The translations under genes and the position numbers were made by a program. Below the pieces are notes generated by a model. That model saw only the letters and a program-made list of their open reading frames with translations. It was not told where the DNA came from and did no database searches. Positions 16,868 through 24,742 of a stretch of DNA of 64,000 bases are shown here, piece after piece. Numbering within the stretch: the stretch's first letter is position 1; every line of letters starts with the position of its first letter. The stretch comes from an uncultured Blautia sp. (lineage in GTDB: Bacteria > Bacillota > Clostridia > Lachnospirales > Lachnospiraceae). The DNA lies in contig NZ_CANTKB010000012.1 in assembly GCF_947654165.1 (NCBI RefSeq), forward strand, positions 36,174 to 100,173. The letters run 5' to 3'.

Positions 16868-18478
16868 ATGTATACACCATATCCGGAAAATATGATGGAA
16901 TCCATAAAAAAGGTGGAAGCAACCAGAGCAGAGCGTATGGCAACAGAGCCGAGACGTCTGACTGCTGATGAAAAAGATGCACTCCTGAAAGAATTCCATC
17001 CAGACTATAACCCAGATGCATTTGCAGAAATCAAGGTGGGACCGAACAAAGGAGAAAAAGCACCTCGTGAACTGGCTCATATGCTCCATTCAACAAGCCG
17101 TATCCAGAACGAGAAGATTGACCTTACCAAGATAGATTACGATGTGGACGTTCTGGTGATCGGCGGAGGCGGTGCAGGATCTTCCTGTGCCATTGAAGCA
17201 CACAATGCAGGCGCTGATGTTATGATCGTCACCAAACTGCGGATCGGTGATGCAAACACCATGATGGCAGAAGGCGGAATCCAGGCAGCCGATAAGGAGA
17301 ACGATTCTCCGGTACAGCATTATCTGGACTGTTTCGGCGGCGGACATTTTGCCGGAAGACCCGAGCTGGTAAAACGTCTGGTCATGGAGGCACCGGATGC
17401 CATTAAATGGCTGAATGAACTGGGCGTTGAATTTGACAAAGAAGAAGACGGAGAGATGATCACTACACATGGCGGTGGTACCTCCAGGAAGAGAATGCAT
17501 GCTGCAAAGGATTATTCCGGAGCAGAGATCATGCGAACCATCCGTGATGAGGTCATCAACCTTGGAATTCCGGTAGTGGAATTTACTTCTGCAGTGGAAC
17601 TTCTGAAAGATGAAAAAGGCCAGGTGGCAGGTGCAGTGCTCCAGAATATGGAGACCGGAGATTATCTGGTGGCAAGAGCCAAGACCGTTGTCATTGCAAC
17701 CGGCGGTGCAGGAAGAATGCATTATCAGGGATTCCCAACCTCCAACCATTATGGGGCGACCGCAGATGGACTGATCCTCGGATATCGTGCGGGAGCACCT
17801 CTTCTGTATCAGGATTCTATTCAGTATCATCCAACCGGAGCCGTATATCCTGCTCAGATCCTCGGAGCACTGGTTACAGAAAAAGTCCGTTCTGTGGGAG
17901 CACAGCTTGTAAATGCAGAAGGTGAAGCGTACATCCATCCCCTGGAGACCCGCGATGTAAATGCATCCGGTGTTATCCGGGAATGCCGGGAAGGACGAGG
18001 TGTAGAGGTGCCGGGAGGCCTGAAAGGCGTATGGCTGGATACTCCTATGATCGAGATACTGGGAGGGGAAGGAACCATCGAAAAACGAATTCCTGCAATG
18101 TTCCGTATGTATATGAATTACGGCATTGATATGAGAAAAGTTCCAATCCTTATTTACCCGACCCTGCATTATCAGAACGGAGGTCTGGAGATCAACGGAG
18201 ATGGATTTACCAAGACCATTCCAAACCTTCTGGTGGCAGGAGAAGCGGTGGGAGGAATCCACGGCAGAAACCGGCTTATGGGAAATTCTCTTCTTGATAT
18301 CATTGTATTCGGCCGCAATGCAGGGAAGGCTGCAGCAGCAAAAGCAAAAGAGACAGAGATTGGAACCATGAACCTTGACCATATTTATCAGTATGCAGAA
18401 GAGTTAAAGAAAGCAGACGCAGATGAGCATGATATTTCTCCGCTGCTTTTCCCAGACTATGCACGCCATGAACGGTAA
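16868..18478 (+). CDS. frdA: Fumarate reductase/succinate dehydrogenase-like flavoprotein
   Basis: 536-aa FAD protein of the SdhA/FrdA/L-aspartate oxidase family. A polar N-terminal extension of about 90 residues precedes the FAD motif G-G-G-G-A-G near 97-102. Catalytic-region signatures are present: A-E-G-G-I-Q-A-A, Q-Y-H-P-T-G, T-R-D-V-N-A-S-G-V-I-R-E (proton-shuttle Arg region), T-L-H-Y-Q-N-G-G, and N-R-L-M-G-N-S-L-L-D. The protein ends about 45 residues after that last motif, so the helical C-terminal domain of classical FrdA is largely missing. Reduces fumarate to succinate with electrons from the frdB product (inference from family and context). Confidence 0.87.
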   Translation: MYTPYPENMMESIKKVEATRAERMATEPRRLTADEKDALLKEFHPDYNPDAFAEIKVGPNKGEKAPRELAHMLHSTSRIQNEKIDLTKIDYDVDVLVIGGGGAGSSCAIEAHNAGADVMIVTKLRIGDANTMMAEGGIQAADKENDSPVQHYLDCFGGGHFAGRPELVKRLVMEAPDAIKWLNELGVEFDKEEDGEMITTHGGGTSRKRMHAAKDYSGAEIMRTIRDEVINLGIPVVEFTSAVELLKDEKGQVAGAVLQNMETGDYLVARAKTVVIATGGAGRMHYQGFPTSNHYGATADGLILGYRAGAPLLYQDSIQYHPTGAVYPAQILGALVTEKVRSVGAQLVNAEGEAYIHPLETRDVNASGVIRECREGRGVEVPGGLKGVWLDTPMIEILGGEGTIEKRIPAMFRMYMNYGIDMRKVPILIYPTLHYQNGGLEINGDGFTKTIPNLLVAGEAVGGIHGRNRLMGNSLLDIIVFGRNAGKAAAAKAKETEIGTMNLDHIYQYAEELKKADADEHDISPLLFPDYARHER

Positions 18479-18493
18479 TTCAGGAGGAGACAA

Positions 18494-19336
18494 ATGCGGG
18501 AAATAGAAGTAAGCAGACTGACCGATGTTATCGAGCGGCTCTGCATAGAAGCCAATGAGCACCTTCCGGAAGACGTGAAATGTGCCATCAGACGTTGCCG
18601 TGCCTGTGAAGACGGGGAAATCGCAAAAGGTGTTCTGGATAATATTATCGAAAATTTTGAGATCGCAGATCGGGAACAGGTACCAATCTGTCAGGATACC
18701 GGTATGGCCTGTGTCTTCCTGGAGATTGGACAGGAGGTTCATTTTGTCGGAGGAGACTACGCAGAGGCTATCCATGAGGGTGTCCGCCGGGGCTACGACA
18801 AGGGATATTTAAGAAAATCCGTTGTAAAAGACCCGGTTCGCCGTGGAAATACGGGCGATAATACGCCGGCTATGATCTATACAGAGATCGTACCGGGAGA
18901 TAAGGTAAAGATCACCGTAGGCCCCAAGGGCTTTGGAAGTGAGAACATGAGCCAGATTCGGATGTTCAAGCCATCCGCAGGTCTGCAGGGAATCAAAGAT
19001 TTTATTTTAGAAGCAGTGGAAACAGCAGGCCCGAACCCGTGTCCGCCCATGGTGGTAGGAGTCGGGATCGGCGGTACCTTTGACAAATGTGCACTGCTGG
19101 CAAAGAAAGCCTTGATGCGTCCTTTGGATTCTGAAAACCCGGATCCTTTCTATGCAGATCTGGAAAAAGAAATGCTGGAAAAAATCAACCGGCTTGGTAT
19201 CGGACCTCAGGGATTCGGCGGCAAAACAACAGCGATCGGATTAAATATTGAAACCATGCCAACCCATATTGCAGGTATGCCCTGTGCAGTAAATATCAAC
19301 TGTCACGTAACCCGCCATAAAACGGAGGTGATATAA
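18494..19336 (+). CDS. fumA: Class I fumarate hydratase (or tartrate dehydratase), alpha subunit
   Basis: 280-aa Fe-S hydro-lyase alpha subunit of the two-chain type. Motifs: P-I-C-Q-D-T-G-M-A (about 64-72), R-G-N-T-G-D-N-T-P-A, and cysteines in N-P-C-P-P-M and F-D-K-C-A that complete the [4Fe-4S] ligand set. L(+)-tartrate dehydratase alpha has the same motifs, but the neighbouring malate dehydrogenase and fumarate reductase genes favour the malate-to-fumarate reaction. One nt from the beta-subunit gene. Confidence 0.92.
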   Translation: MREIEVSRLTDVIERLCIEANEHLPEDVKCAIRRCRACEDGEIAKGVLDNIIENFEIADREQVPICQDTGMACVFLEIGQEVHFVGGDYAEAIHEGVRRGYDKGYLRKSVVKDPVRRGNTGDNTPAMIYTEIVPGDKVKITVGPKGFGSENMSQIRMFKPSAGLQGIKDFILEAVETAGPNPCPPMVVGVGIGGTFDKCALLAKKALMRPLDSENPDPFYADLEKEMLEKINRLGIGPQGFGGKTTAIGLNIETMPTHIAGMPCAVNINCHVTRHKTEVI

Positions 19337-19337
19337 A

Positions 19338-19904
19338 ATGGAGAAACGTCGCATTACACTTCCACTGACAGAAGAACTGGCAGGTACGCTTCATGCAGGT
19401 GACCAGGTATTGGTGACAGGAACCATCTACACCTCCAGAGATGCCGGACATAAAAGAATGTGTGAAGCACTGGAAAGAGGAGAGGACATTCCTTTTGATC
19501 CAAAAGATGCCACCATTTACTATGTGGGACCGACTCCCGCAAAACCAGGTGCCGTGATCGGATCTGCAGGACCGACAACAAGCGGGCGAATGGATGCCTA
19601 TGCCCCTACCATGATGTCTGTGGGAGCAAGAGGAATGATTGGAAAAGGTGCCCGTCTGTCGGAAGTGGTGGAAGCCATGAAGCAGTATCATGGAGTATAT
19701 TTCGGAGCAATCGGAGGTGCCGGTGCACTTCTTGCAAAGTGCATTAAAAAGGCAGAGCTGATTGCATACGAAGATTTAGGAGCAGAAGCACTTCGAAAAT
19801 TATATGTGGAAGATATGCCTCTGGTGGTGATTATTGACAGCCAGGGAAATAATCTTTACGAAAGCGGCAGAGCAGCTTATCTTGCCGGAAAAGAAAACAA
19901 ATAA
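19338..19904 (+). CDS. fumB: Class I fumarate hydratase (or tartrate dehydratase), beta subunit
   Basis: 188-aa beta subunit: L-V-T-G-T-I-Y-T-S-R-D-A-G-H-K (about 25-39) and Y-V-G-P-T-P-A...G-P-T-T-S-G-R-M-D (about 62-85) are diagnostic of the fumarase/tartrate dehydratase C-terminal domain; the mobile subunit supplies active-site residues. Standard length. The alpha and beta genes are adjacent as in other anaerobes. Confidence 0.93.
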   Translation: MEKRRITLPLTEELAGTLHAGDQVLVTGTIYTSRDAGHKRMCEALERGEDIPFDPKDATIYYVGPTPAKPGAVIGSAGPTTSGRMDAYAPTMMSVGARGMIGKGARLSEVVEAMKQYHGVYFGAIGGAGALLAKCIKKAELIAYEDLGAEALRKLYVEDMPLVVIIDSQGNNLYESGRAAYLAGKENK

Positions 19905-19931
19905 AAAGACAGAAGGGGGAGCAAGTTTTCT

Positions 19932-20252
19932 ATGGATTTAAAAGCAACCGCAGACTTAATGGAAGCACTGATGATCTTATTTTTCGGCCTTTCCTGGCCA
20001 ATCTCAATCCGCAAATCCTGGGTTTCCAGAACTGCAAAAGGAAAGAGTCTTTTCTTTGAAGTATTTATCTGGGTGGGATATATTTTCGGTATTGCCCGTA
20101 AATTTATGCAGGTATCCATGGGCGTGGAAACAAGCTGGCTGTTTTATCTGGCATGGTTTTTCTACTGCCTGAATCTCATTGAGATCACCATTGATATGAT
20201 TTTATATTTCAGAAACGTAAAACTGGATAAAGCGGCAGAAGCAGCAAAATAA
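19932..20252 (+). CDS. Small three-helix membrane protein, PQ-loop/SemiSWEET-like
   Basis: 106 aa with three predicted transmembrane segments (about 10-28, 44-60, 70-92) and a charged tail. The segment W-P-I-S-I-R-K-S-W-V-S-R-T-A-K-G-K-S-L-F resembles the PQ-loop signature (P-Q ... K-S/T-x-x-G-x-S-x-x-F) with Ile replacing Gln. Last gene before a strong terminator, 27 nt after fumB, so probably co-transcribed. It might move a dicarboxylate or anchor the soluble complex, but neither is shown; SemiSWEETs carry sugars. Confidence 0.7.
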   Translation: MDLKATADLMEALMILFFGLSWPISIRKSWVSRTAKGKSLFFEVFIWVGYIFGIARKFMQVSMGVETSWLFYLAWFFYCLNLIEITIDMILYFRNVKLDKAAEAAK

Positions 20253-20261
20253 AAGAGCATG

Positions 20262-20307
20262 CGAAAAAACGCAGTGGGTGAAGGAAAATACCCGCTGCGT
20301 TTTTTCG
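20262..20307 (+). terminator. Strong rho-independent terminator ending the Hdr-Flx-Frd operon
   Basis: CGAAAAAACGCAGTGGGT pairs with ACCCGCTGCGTTTTTTCG (one G-U pair) around a 10-nt loop; the A and T tracts make it usable in both directions. Confidence 0.9.
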
Positions 20308-20329
20308 TTCTGGTTATGAAAAATTCATT

Positions 20330-20357
20330 TTTATGCCAGAGCCTTTTGTGTTATACT
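20330..20357 (+). promoter_or_regulatory. Sigma-A-type promoter for the esterase gene
   Basis: TTTATG, 16-nt spacer, TATACT, about 50 bases before the ATG, just after the operon terminator. The -35 box is weak. Confidence 0.4.
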
Positions 20358-20410
20358 GGATGTAAAACAGGAAAAACAATACGGAGGCACTTACGAATAG
20401 GAGGATTATC

Positions 20411-21478
20411 ATGAAGATAGAAATCATTACCTTAAATGAAGAACGGAAGGTCACCCTGACCGCATACCTTCAGGAAGTGGGAGGAGCCTTTGGATACATT
20501 TCGAAAAGACCCGCGATTCTGATTCTGCCGGGAGGAGGCTATCAATACTGCTCTGACAGAGAAGCAGATCCGGTGGCAATGCCCTATCTGAAGGCAGGTT
20601 ATCAGGTCTTTATTCTTCGCTATTCTGTAAAAGAGCACAGCCAATGGCCGAATCCATTGAAGGATTATGAACAGGCTATGGCCTTGATCCGCAGGAATGC
20701 AGAGGTTTGGAATCTGTATCAGGATAAAGTGGCAGTCCTTGGATTTTCCGCAGGCGGACATCTGGCAGGATGTGCGGCAACCATGGCAAAGGAAAAACCA
20801 AATGCCGCTCTTTTGGGCTATGCGGTAACAAAGGCAGAAGATGTTCAGATGTGTGAACCTCAGGCACCGGATGTAAACCAAGCAGTGGATGCGTCAACCT
20901 GCCCATGTTTCGTTTTTGCAACCTGCAATGACCAGTTGGTTCCTGTTGAAAATTCTCTGAAATTCCTTCAGGCACTGGCAGAGCACAGCGTTACCTTTGA
21001 AAGCCATATCTATGCTTATGGACCTCACGGATTCTCTACGGGTGATTCTTCTGTGCAGTTTCGGGAATCAGAAATGTGCAGCAGAGTCCCGCAATGGGTA
21101 GAAGACAGTATTGGATGGCTGAGAGATATGTTCGGCGATTTCGGAAACGGGGAAATGACGGAACCGGCATGTAAAGGACATGTTACAGGCGATCATGAAC
21201 CCATGCTTTCTGCGGAATGTACCTTTGGGTATCTGAGAAAACATCCCGGTGCAGCAGTTGTTATGAAGCCTCTTCTGAAATGGGTAGAAGAACATGCTGA
21301 GGAAATTATGAAAAATGTCAGATTGATTCCGGAAGAGACAGTCAAACAGCAAGATCTGGAAAGTTTTTACCGTATTGCAGATAACCGTATGCTCAAAGAA
21401 ATTTTTCATTTTATGGGACTGCCAAAAGAGATGGAGACTGCCGTTGAGCATGCTCTTTGTCAGATTCCAAATGAATAA
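20411..21478 (+). CDS. Alpha/beta hydrolase, acetyl-esterase-like, with C-terminal helical extension
   Basis: 355 aa. Residues 1-240 form an alpha/beta-hydrolase domain like bacterial xylan acetyl-esterases and BD-FAE enzymes: oxyanion segment L-P-G-G-G-Y, nucleophile elbow G-F-S-A-G-G-H (Ser about 117), acid in N-D-Q-L-V-P-V and catalytic His in G-P-H-G-F-S. The remaining 110 residues are unrelated to the esterase core and look helical (a region of E-E-H-A-E-E-I and later repeats of charged helices), possibly a small binding domain; I do not recognise it. Cytoplasmic, no signal peptide. Probably deacetylates short glycans (inference). Followed after 20 nt by a small ORF. Confidence 0.82.
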   Translation: MKIEIITLNEERKVTLTAYLQEVGGAFGYISKRPAILILPGGGYQYCSDREADPVAMPYLKAGYQVFILRYSVKEHSQWPNPLKDYEQAMALIRRNAEVWNLYQDKVAVLGFSAGGHLAGCAATMAKEKPNAALLGYAVTKAEDVQMCEPQAPDVNQAVDASTCPCFVFATCNDQLVPVENSLKFLQALAEHSVTFESHIYAYGPHGFSTGDSSVQFRESEMCSRVPQWVEDSIGWLRDMFGDFGNGEMTEPACKGHVTGDHEPMLSAECTFGYLRKHPGAAVVMKPLLKWVEEHAEEIMKNVRLIPEETVKQQDLESFYRIADNRMLKEIFHFMGLPKEMETAVEHALCQIPNE

Positions 21479-21498
21479 AGAATAGAAAGGCAGAAAGT

Positions 21499-21732
21499 AT
21501 GAATCCACGAAGGATGCTGGAATTGGCAAAACTCCAGCAGAAATTTAAGAAAAACCATCCGAAAATATTCCCATTTTTGAAAGCAGCTTCAGGGAAAGCA
21601 CTGCAGGAAGGATCGGTCATAGAAATTTCCGTGACCACACCGGAAGGCAAAGTCATGAGAACCAATCTGAAAGTGAAGCCGGAAGATCTGGAAATCGTAG
21701 AACAATTAAAACAAATGAGAAAGAACGGATAA
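21499..21732 (+). CDS. Small conserved hypothetical protein
   Basis: 77 aa, basic N-terminal helix (R-R-M-L-E-L-A-K-L-Q-Q-K-F) then a short beta-rich part (I-E-I-S-V-T-T-P-E-G-K). AGAAAGG ribosome site upstream and its own stop before a terminator, so it is likely translated. No function recognised. Confidence 0.65.
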   Translation: MNPRRMLELAKLQQKFKKNHPKIFPFLKAASGKALQEGSVIEISVTTPEGKVMRTNLKVKPEDLEIVEQLKQMRKNG

Positions 21733-21780
21733 ATTTTTTTAGCCTATCAAGACATCCTTTGGAAGTCTTTTTGACAAAAA

Positions 21781-21834
21781 GGAGCATATCGGTTCAACGT
21801 CAATAAGCTATTTGACATCGAACCGATATGCTCC
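21781..21834. terminator. Bidirectional terminator between convergent genes
   Basis: GGAGCATATCGGTTC pairs perfectly with GAACCGATATGCTCC; a smaller GTCAA/TTGAC stem extends it inside. Flanked by AAAAA and TTTTTTT, so it can stop transcription from both sides. Confidence 0.92.
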
Positions 21835-21854
21835 CTTTTTTTAGAATAAATTAT

Positions 21855-22688
21855 TTACTTCACTCCGAATTCCAAAAGTTGTTTCATCGCCTGTTTTCTT
21901 CCTGTGAAATGAATGGCATGTAATCCCTGAGCCCTCGCTTCAGCTACGTTGTCCATCATATCATCCAGAAAGACAGCTTTTGATGGATCGATATGGAAGT
22001 CTTCTATAAGTTTTTGGAAAATTTCCGGTTCCGGCTTCAGGCAATGAATCTGCCAGGACATATAGCCGCCATCCATGAGTTCCAGAAACTTCAGTTCTTT
22101 TTGACAGCGGTTATAAAGTGGTTCTGAAAAATTCGAAAGTACATAAAGCTTGTATCCTCTTTTTTTCAGATAAGTAAGCCAATCTCTGGTATAAGAGCAG
22201 ACAGAAATAGTTCTGCCCATCTCCTGAAAGGTTTTTCGGATTTCTGTCTCATAGGCAGGGTTGTTACAGATAAAGGATTGAAGAATTTCCTCCTCCGTTC
22301 TTACGCCACGATCGCCTTCTGTCCATTCAGGGCTTAAAAAAACAGCTTCGGCCACTGCCTGAGAAGTTTCTTCATCAAATTTCAATTCTGCCAGAAGTTT
22401 CTTCCAATTATAGCGGACCAGCACCTTGCCAACATCAAAAATAAGGGTATCGACCTGTTCTGCATCCGGAGTGATCTGAGGAATCAGTTCATCTTTTGGA
22501 TGGGTCCATTTGTGTACCAGAAGAAAAGCATATAACAGAATGGGTACCATTACTGTGGCAAAAAGAGAAGCCATCAGCATATTGCCGGCCTGGGAATGGT
22601 CTATAAGGGCAAAAACCAGTGACAGTACATACATACCTGCCAGCAGGATGATTCCAAGGACTGCCAAGAGTCGTTTCAAGTTCTTCAC
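21855..22688 (-). CDS. HAD-family hydrolase with N-terminal membrane helices
   Basis: 277 aa from the GTG at 22688, which has a GGGAG site; the longer reading from TTG at 22748 has none and would collide with the divergent gene. Two hydrophobic segments (about residues 5-27 and 39-58) precede a YihX-like haloacid dehalogenase domain: motif I F-D-V-G-K-V-L-V, motif II Leu-Ser-Asn in V-L-S-N-F-S, Lys in C-L-K-P-E-P-E, and motif IV F-L-D-D-M-M-D-N. A phosphatase of unknown substrate, held at the membrane. HAD domains of this subclass are usually soluble, so the membrane anchor is noteworthy. Confidence 0.82.
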   Translation of the reverse strand: MKNLKRLLAVLGIILLAGMYVLSLVFALIDHSQAGNMLMASLFATVMVPILLYAFLLVHKWTHPKDELIPQITPDAEQVDTLIFDVGKVLVRYNWKKLLAELKFDEETSQAVAEAVFLSPEWTEGDRGVRTEEEILQSFICNNPAYETEIRKTFQEMGRTISVCSYTRDWLTYLKKRGYKLYVLSNFSEPLYNRCQKELKFLELMDGGYMSWQIHCLKPEPEIFQKLIEDFHIDPSKAVFLDDMMDNVAEARAQGLHAIHFTGRKQAMKQLLEFGVK

Positions 22689-22747
22689 GTCATAATCTCC
22701 CTTGTTTAGAATATCTATTATTATAATAATTTTAGAGGTAATCGTCA

Positions 22748-23698
22748 ATGTATAAAGTACTCAGAGGTGGCTTTTTAGGTTATACCTACGAAAATATGCA
22801 AAATGATTTGTCTATTTTTGCACGTATTTTTGCCGAAAATATACAAATTGACAGTCTGGGAAAGACAGAAGATGGCAGAAGTCTGTACCATTTCAGAATA
22901 GGAGATGCCAATGCATCGAAAAAGGCATTGATATTTGGGGGTATCCACGGGCGGGAATATATGACGAGCCAGCTTATTATGGAACAAAGTGCTGAATTTT
23001 TAATGAAGCTGTGCAAAACGGATCCGGATTTTTACAGAGAACTTCTCAGGGGAAAAGCCTTACATATCGTACCCATGGCGAATCCAGACGGAGTCACCAT
23101 CAGCCAATTCGGTATTCATGGACTGAAGACAATGAAAATGCAGAAGCTGGTGAGAGAGATTGCAAGGGAGGAAGGGGGCAGACATCCGGGGGGATATTAT
23201 TTTTCCAGGTGGAAAGCCAATGCCCGAGGTGTGGATTTGAATCGAAATTTTGATGCTTTGTGGGAAAAATACAAAGATGGAAGGGAAAAACCTTCTTCCG
23301 AGAAATACAAAGGTGTCCGGCCAGAATCAGAAACGGAGTCTGCTGCATTGGCAGAACTTACACGAAAAGAAAAATTTTCTTGTACACTTAGCTATCATTC
23401 TTCCGGGGAGGTAATCTACTGGAATTTTGGACAGCAGGGAGAACTTTTGGCACAGACAAAGGATTTTGCACAGAAAATCCATGCTGTTACCGGATATCAG
23501 GTGGATGGGGACTGGGATGTTTTAGACCCGGGGGGATATAAAGACTGGGCAATTTCAAAAATGAAAATCCCCAGTCTGACGGTAGAAATCGGACAGAGAG
23601 AATCTCCCCTTCCAGGTTCCTGTTTTCGGCAGATTCTCATGCAAAATAAAGGTGTTTGGGAGACGATTCTCTCCTTTCTTTCCGATGAAGGAGAATAG
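22748..23698 (+). CDS. M14-family zinc carboxypeptidase
   Basis: 316 aa. Zinc ligands in G-G-I-H-G-R-E-Y (H and E, about 65-72) and L-S-Y-H-S-S-G-E (about 211-218); R-G-V-D-L-N-R-N-F-D carries the substrate-binding Asn-Arg; the catalytic Glu is in T-V-E-I-G. Resembles the gamma-D-glutamyl-diamino acid endopeptidases and related M14 enzymes that trim peptidoglycan peptides. No signal peptide visible, so it may act on recycled muropeptides in the cytoplasm (inference). Divergent from the HAD gene with 59 nt between starts. Confidence 0.87.
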   Translation: MYKVLRGGFLGYTYENMQNDLSIFARIFAENIQIDSLGKTEDGRSLYHFRIGDANASKKALIFGGIHGREYMTSQLIMEQSAEFLMKLCKTDPDFYRELLRGKALHIVPMANPDGVTISQFGIHGLKTMKMQKLVREIAREEGGRHPGGYYFSRWKANARGVDLNRNFDALWEKYKDGREKPSSEKYKGVRPESETESAALAELTRKEKFSCTLSYHSSGEVIYWNFGQQGELLAQTKDFAQKIHAVTGYQVDGDWDVLDPGGYKDWAISKMKIPSLTVEIGQRESPLPGSCFRQILMQNKGVWETILSFLSDEGE

Positions 23699-24023
23699 CC
23701 CCCGGACTGAGGTGTCCGAGGGCGTAAAAGGGGAGGATAAAGTATTTCTACTTTTTCTTTTGTTGTCTGCGAAAGGTGTCACGCTTTTGTGCCATCCCTT
23801 CGTGGACTATTTGTAGTATATCCGAGAATTCAGTGTTTATACAGAAAAAAGATATTATTATTGTTAAAAATTTGTCTATCTGAAAACGTTAATTAATTCT
23901 TTATTTTGTATTAAAAGCATGATATAATTGAATTATCAGAAAATTTATGCACAACACAAAGGGAAAGGCGCAAAGAGAAACGGAAGGATGCCTTTGTCAA
24001 GCGAGAATACAGGAGGACGCATT
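23699..24023. other. Intergenic region with probable promoter
   Basis: No gene seen. A small stem, CGGAC/GTCCG, follows the peptidase stop without a T tract. TATAAT at 23923-23928 preceded 17 nt earlier by TTTATT (23900-23905) is a plausible promoter for the next gene; the rest is AT-rich. Confidence 0.4.
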
Positions 24024-24665
24024 ATGGAAAAAAGAATGTTTAAAGTGTATGCAAAAGGAGATGAAAAAATTCAGTTAAAGATTATACCGGGGCATTTTGT
24101 TACCTCACAGTCCCATATCACCCATTATCTGGATATGACGACTATGAAGACACGCTGTGCGGAGGCAGGAAGAATTGCAAAGCTGCTGTCCACCAGGTAT
24201 GAGACCTCCACACCGGTAGACAGCATTATCTGTCTGGACGGGCTGGAAGTAGTAGGAGCTTTTCTTGCAGAAGAACTGGCAAAAGCAGGGGTATTGTCCA
24301 TGAATGCCCATAAGACGATTTATGTTGTGACTCCGGAGTTCAATGCAAACGGACAGGTGATTTTCCGAGATAATATCCAGCATATGGTGCGGAACCGAAA
24401 TGTGGTGATCCTCATGGGTTCCATCACAACAGGAGTCACACTGCAGCAGTGTATTGAGAGTGTACTGTATTATGGAGGAAAGATCACAGGTGTTTCTTCC
24501 ATCTTCAGTGCAGTCAATAAGATCGCAGGAATCGATATCAATGCCGTGTATTACAAACAGGATGTACCGGATTATGAATCTTATTCTGCAGAGAAGTGTC
24601 CGATGTGTCAGAAGAAAATAAAAATCGATGCAATTGTAAACGGATACGGATATTCCAAATTATAA
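24024..24665 (+). CDS. Orotate phosphoribosyltransferase-like protein
   Basis: 213 aa from the ATG at 24024 (AGGAGG at 24011-24016); a longer frame upstream has no ribosome site. Phosphoribosyltransferase-type fold: I-I-C-L-D-G-L-E-V-V-G near 71 and V-V-I-L-M-G-S-I-T-T-G-V-T near 130, the second aligning with the PRPP loop but with G-S-I-T-T-G replacing the usual acidic DDxxTTG. A C-terminal C-P-M-C could bind zinc. Either a divergent PRTase or a regulator using the fold, as PurR does. Function not assigned. Confidence 0.7.
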   Translation: MEKRMFKVYAKGDEKIQLKIIPGHFVTSQSHITHYLDMTTMKTRCAEAGRIAKLLSTRYETSTPVDSIICLDGLEVVGAFLAEELAKAGVLSMNAHKTIYVVTPEFNANGQVIFRDNIQHMVRNRNVVILMGSITTGVTLQQCIESVLYYGGKITGVSSIFSAVNKIAGIDINAVYYKQDVPDYESYSAEKCPMCQKKIKIDAIVNGYGYSKL

Positions 24666-24742
24666 AGGGAAAATCCCCTATTATCTGCTCCTTTTTTGTG
24701 ATATAATGATTAAACATTATGTATAAATTTGGAGGAATTGCC

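Noticed and set aside
17090..18382. 430-codon open frame on the minus strand opposite frdA
   Set aside because: Shadow of frdA codon structure; Cys/His/Ser-rich composition, no ribosome site, no family features.
22689..22748. TTG start at 22748 for the HAD gene
   Set aside because: No ribosome site and it would abut the divergent peptidase start; the GTG at 22688 has a GGGAG site at the right distance.
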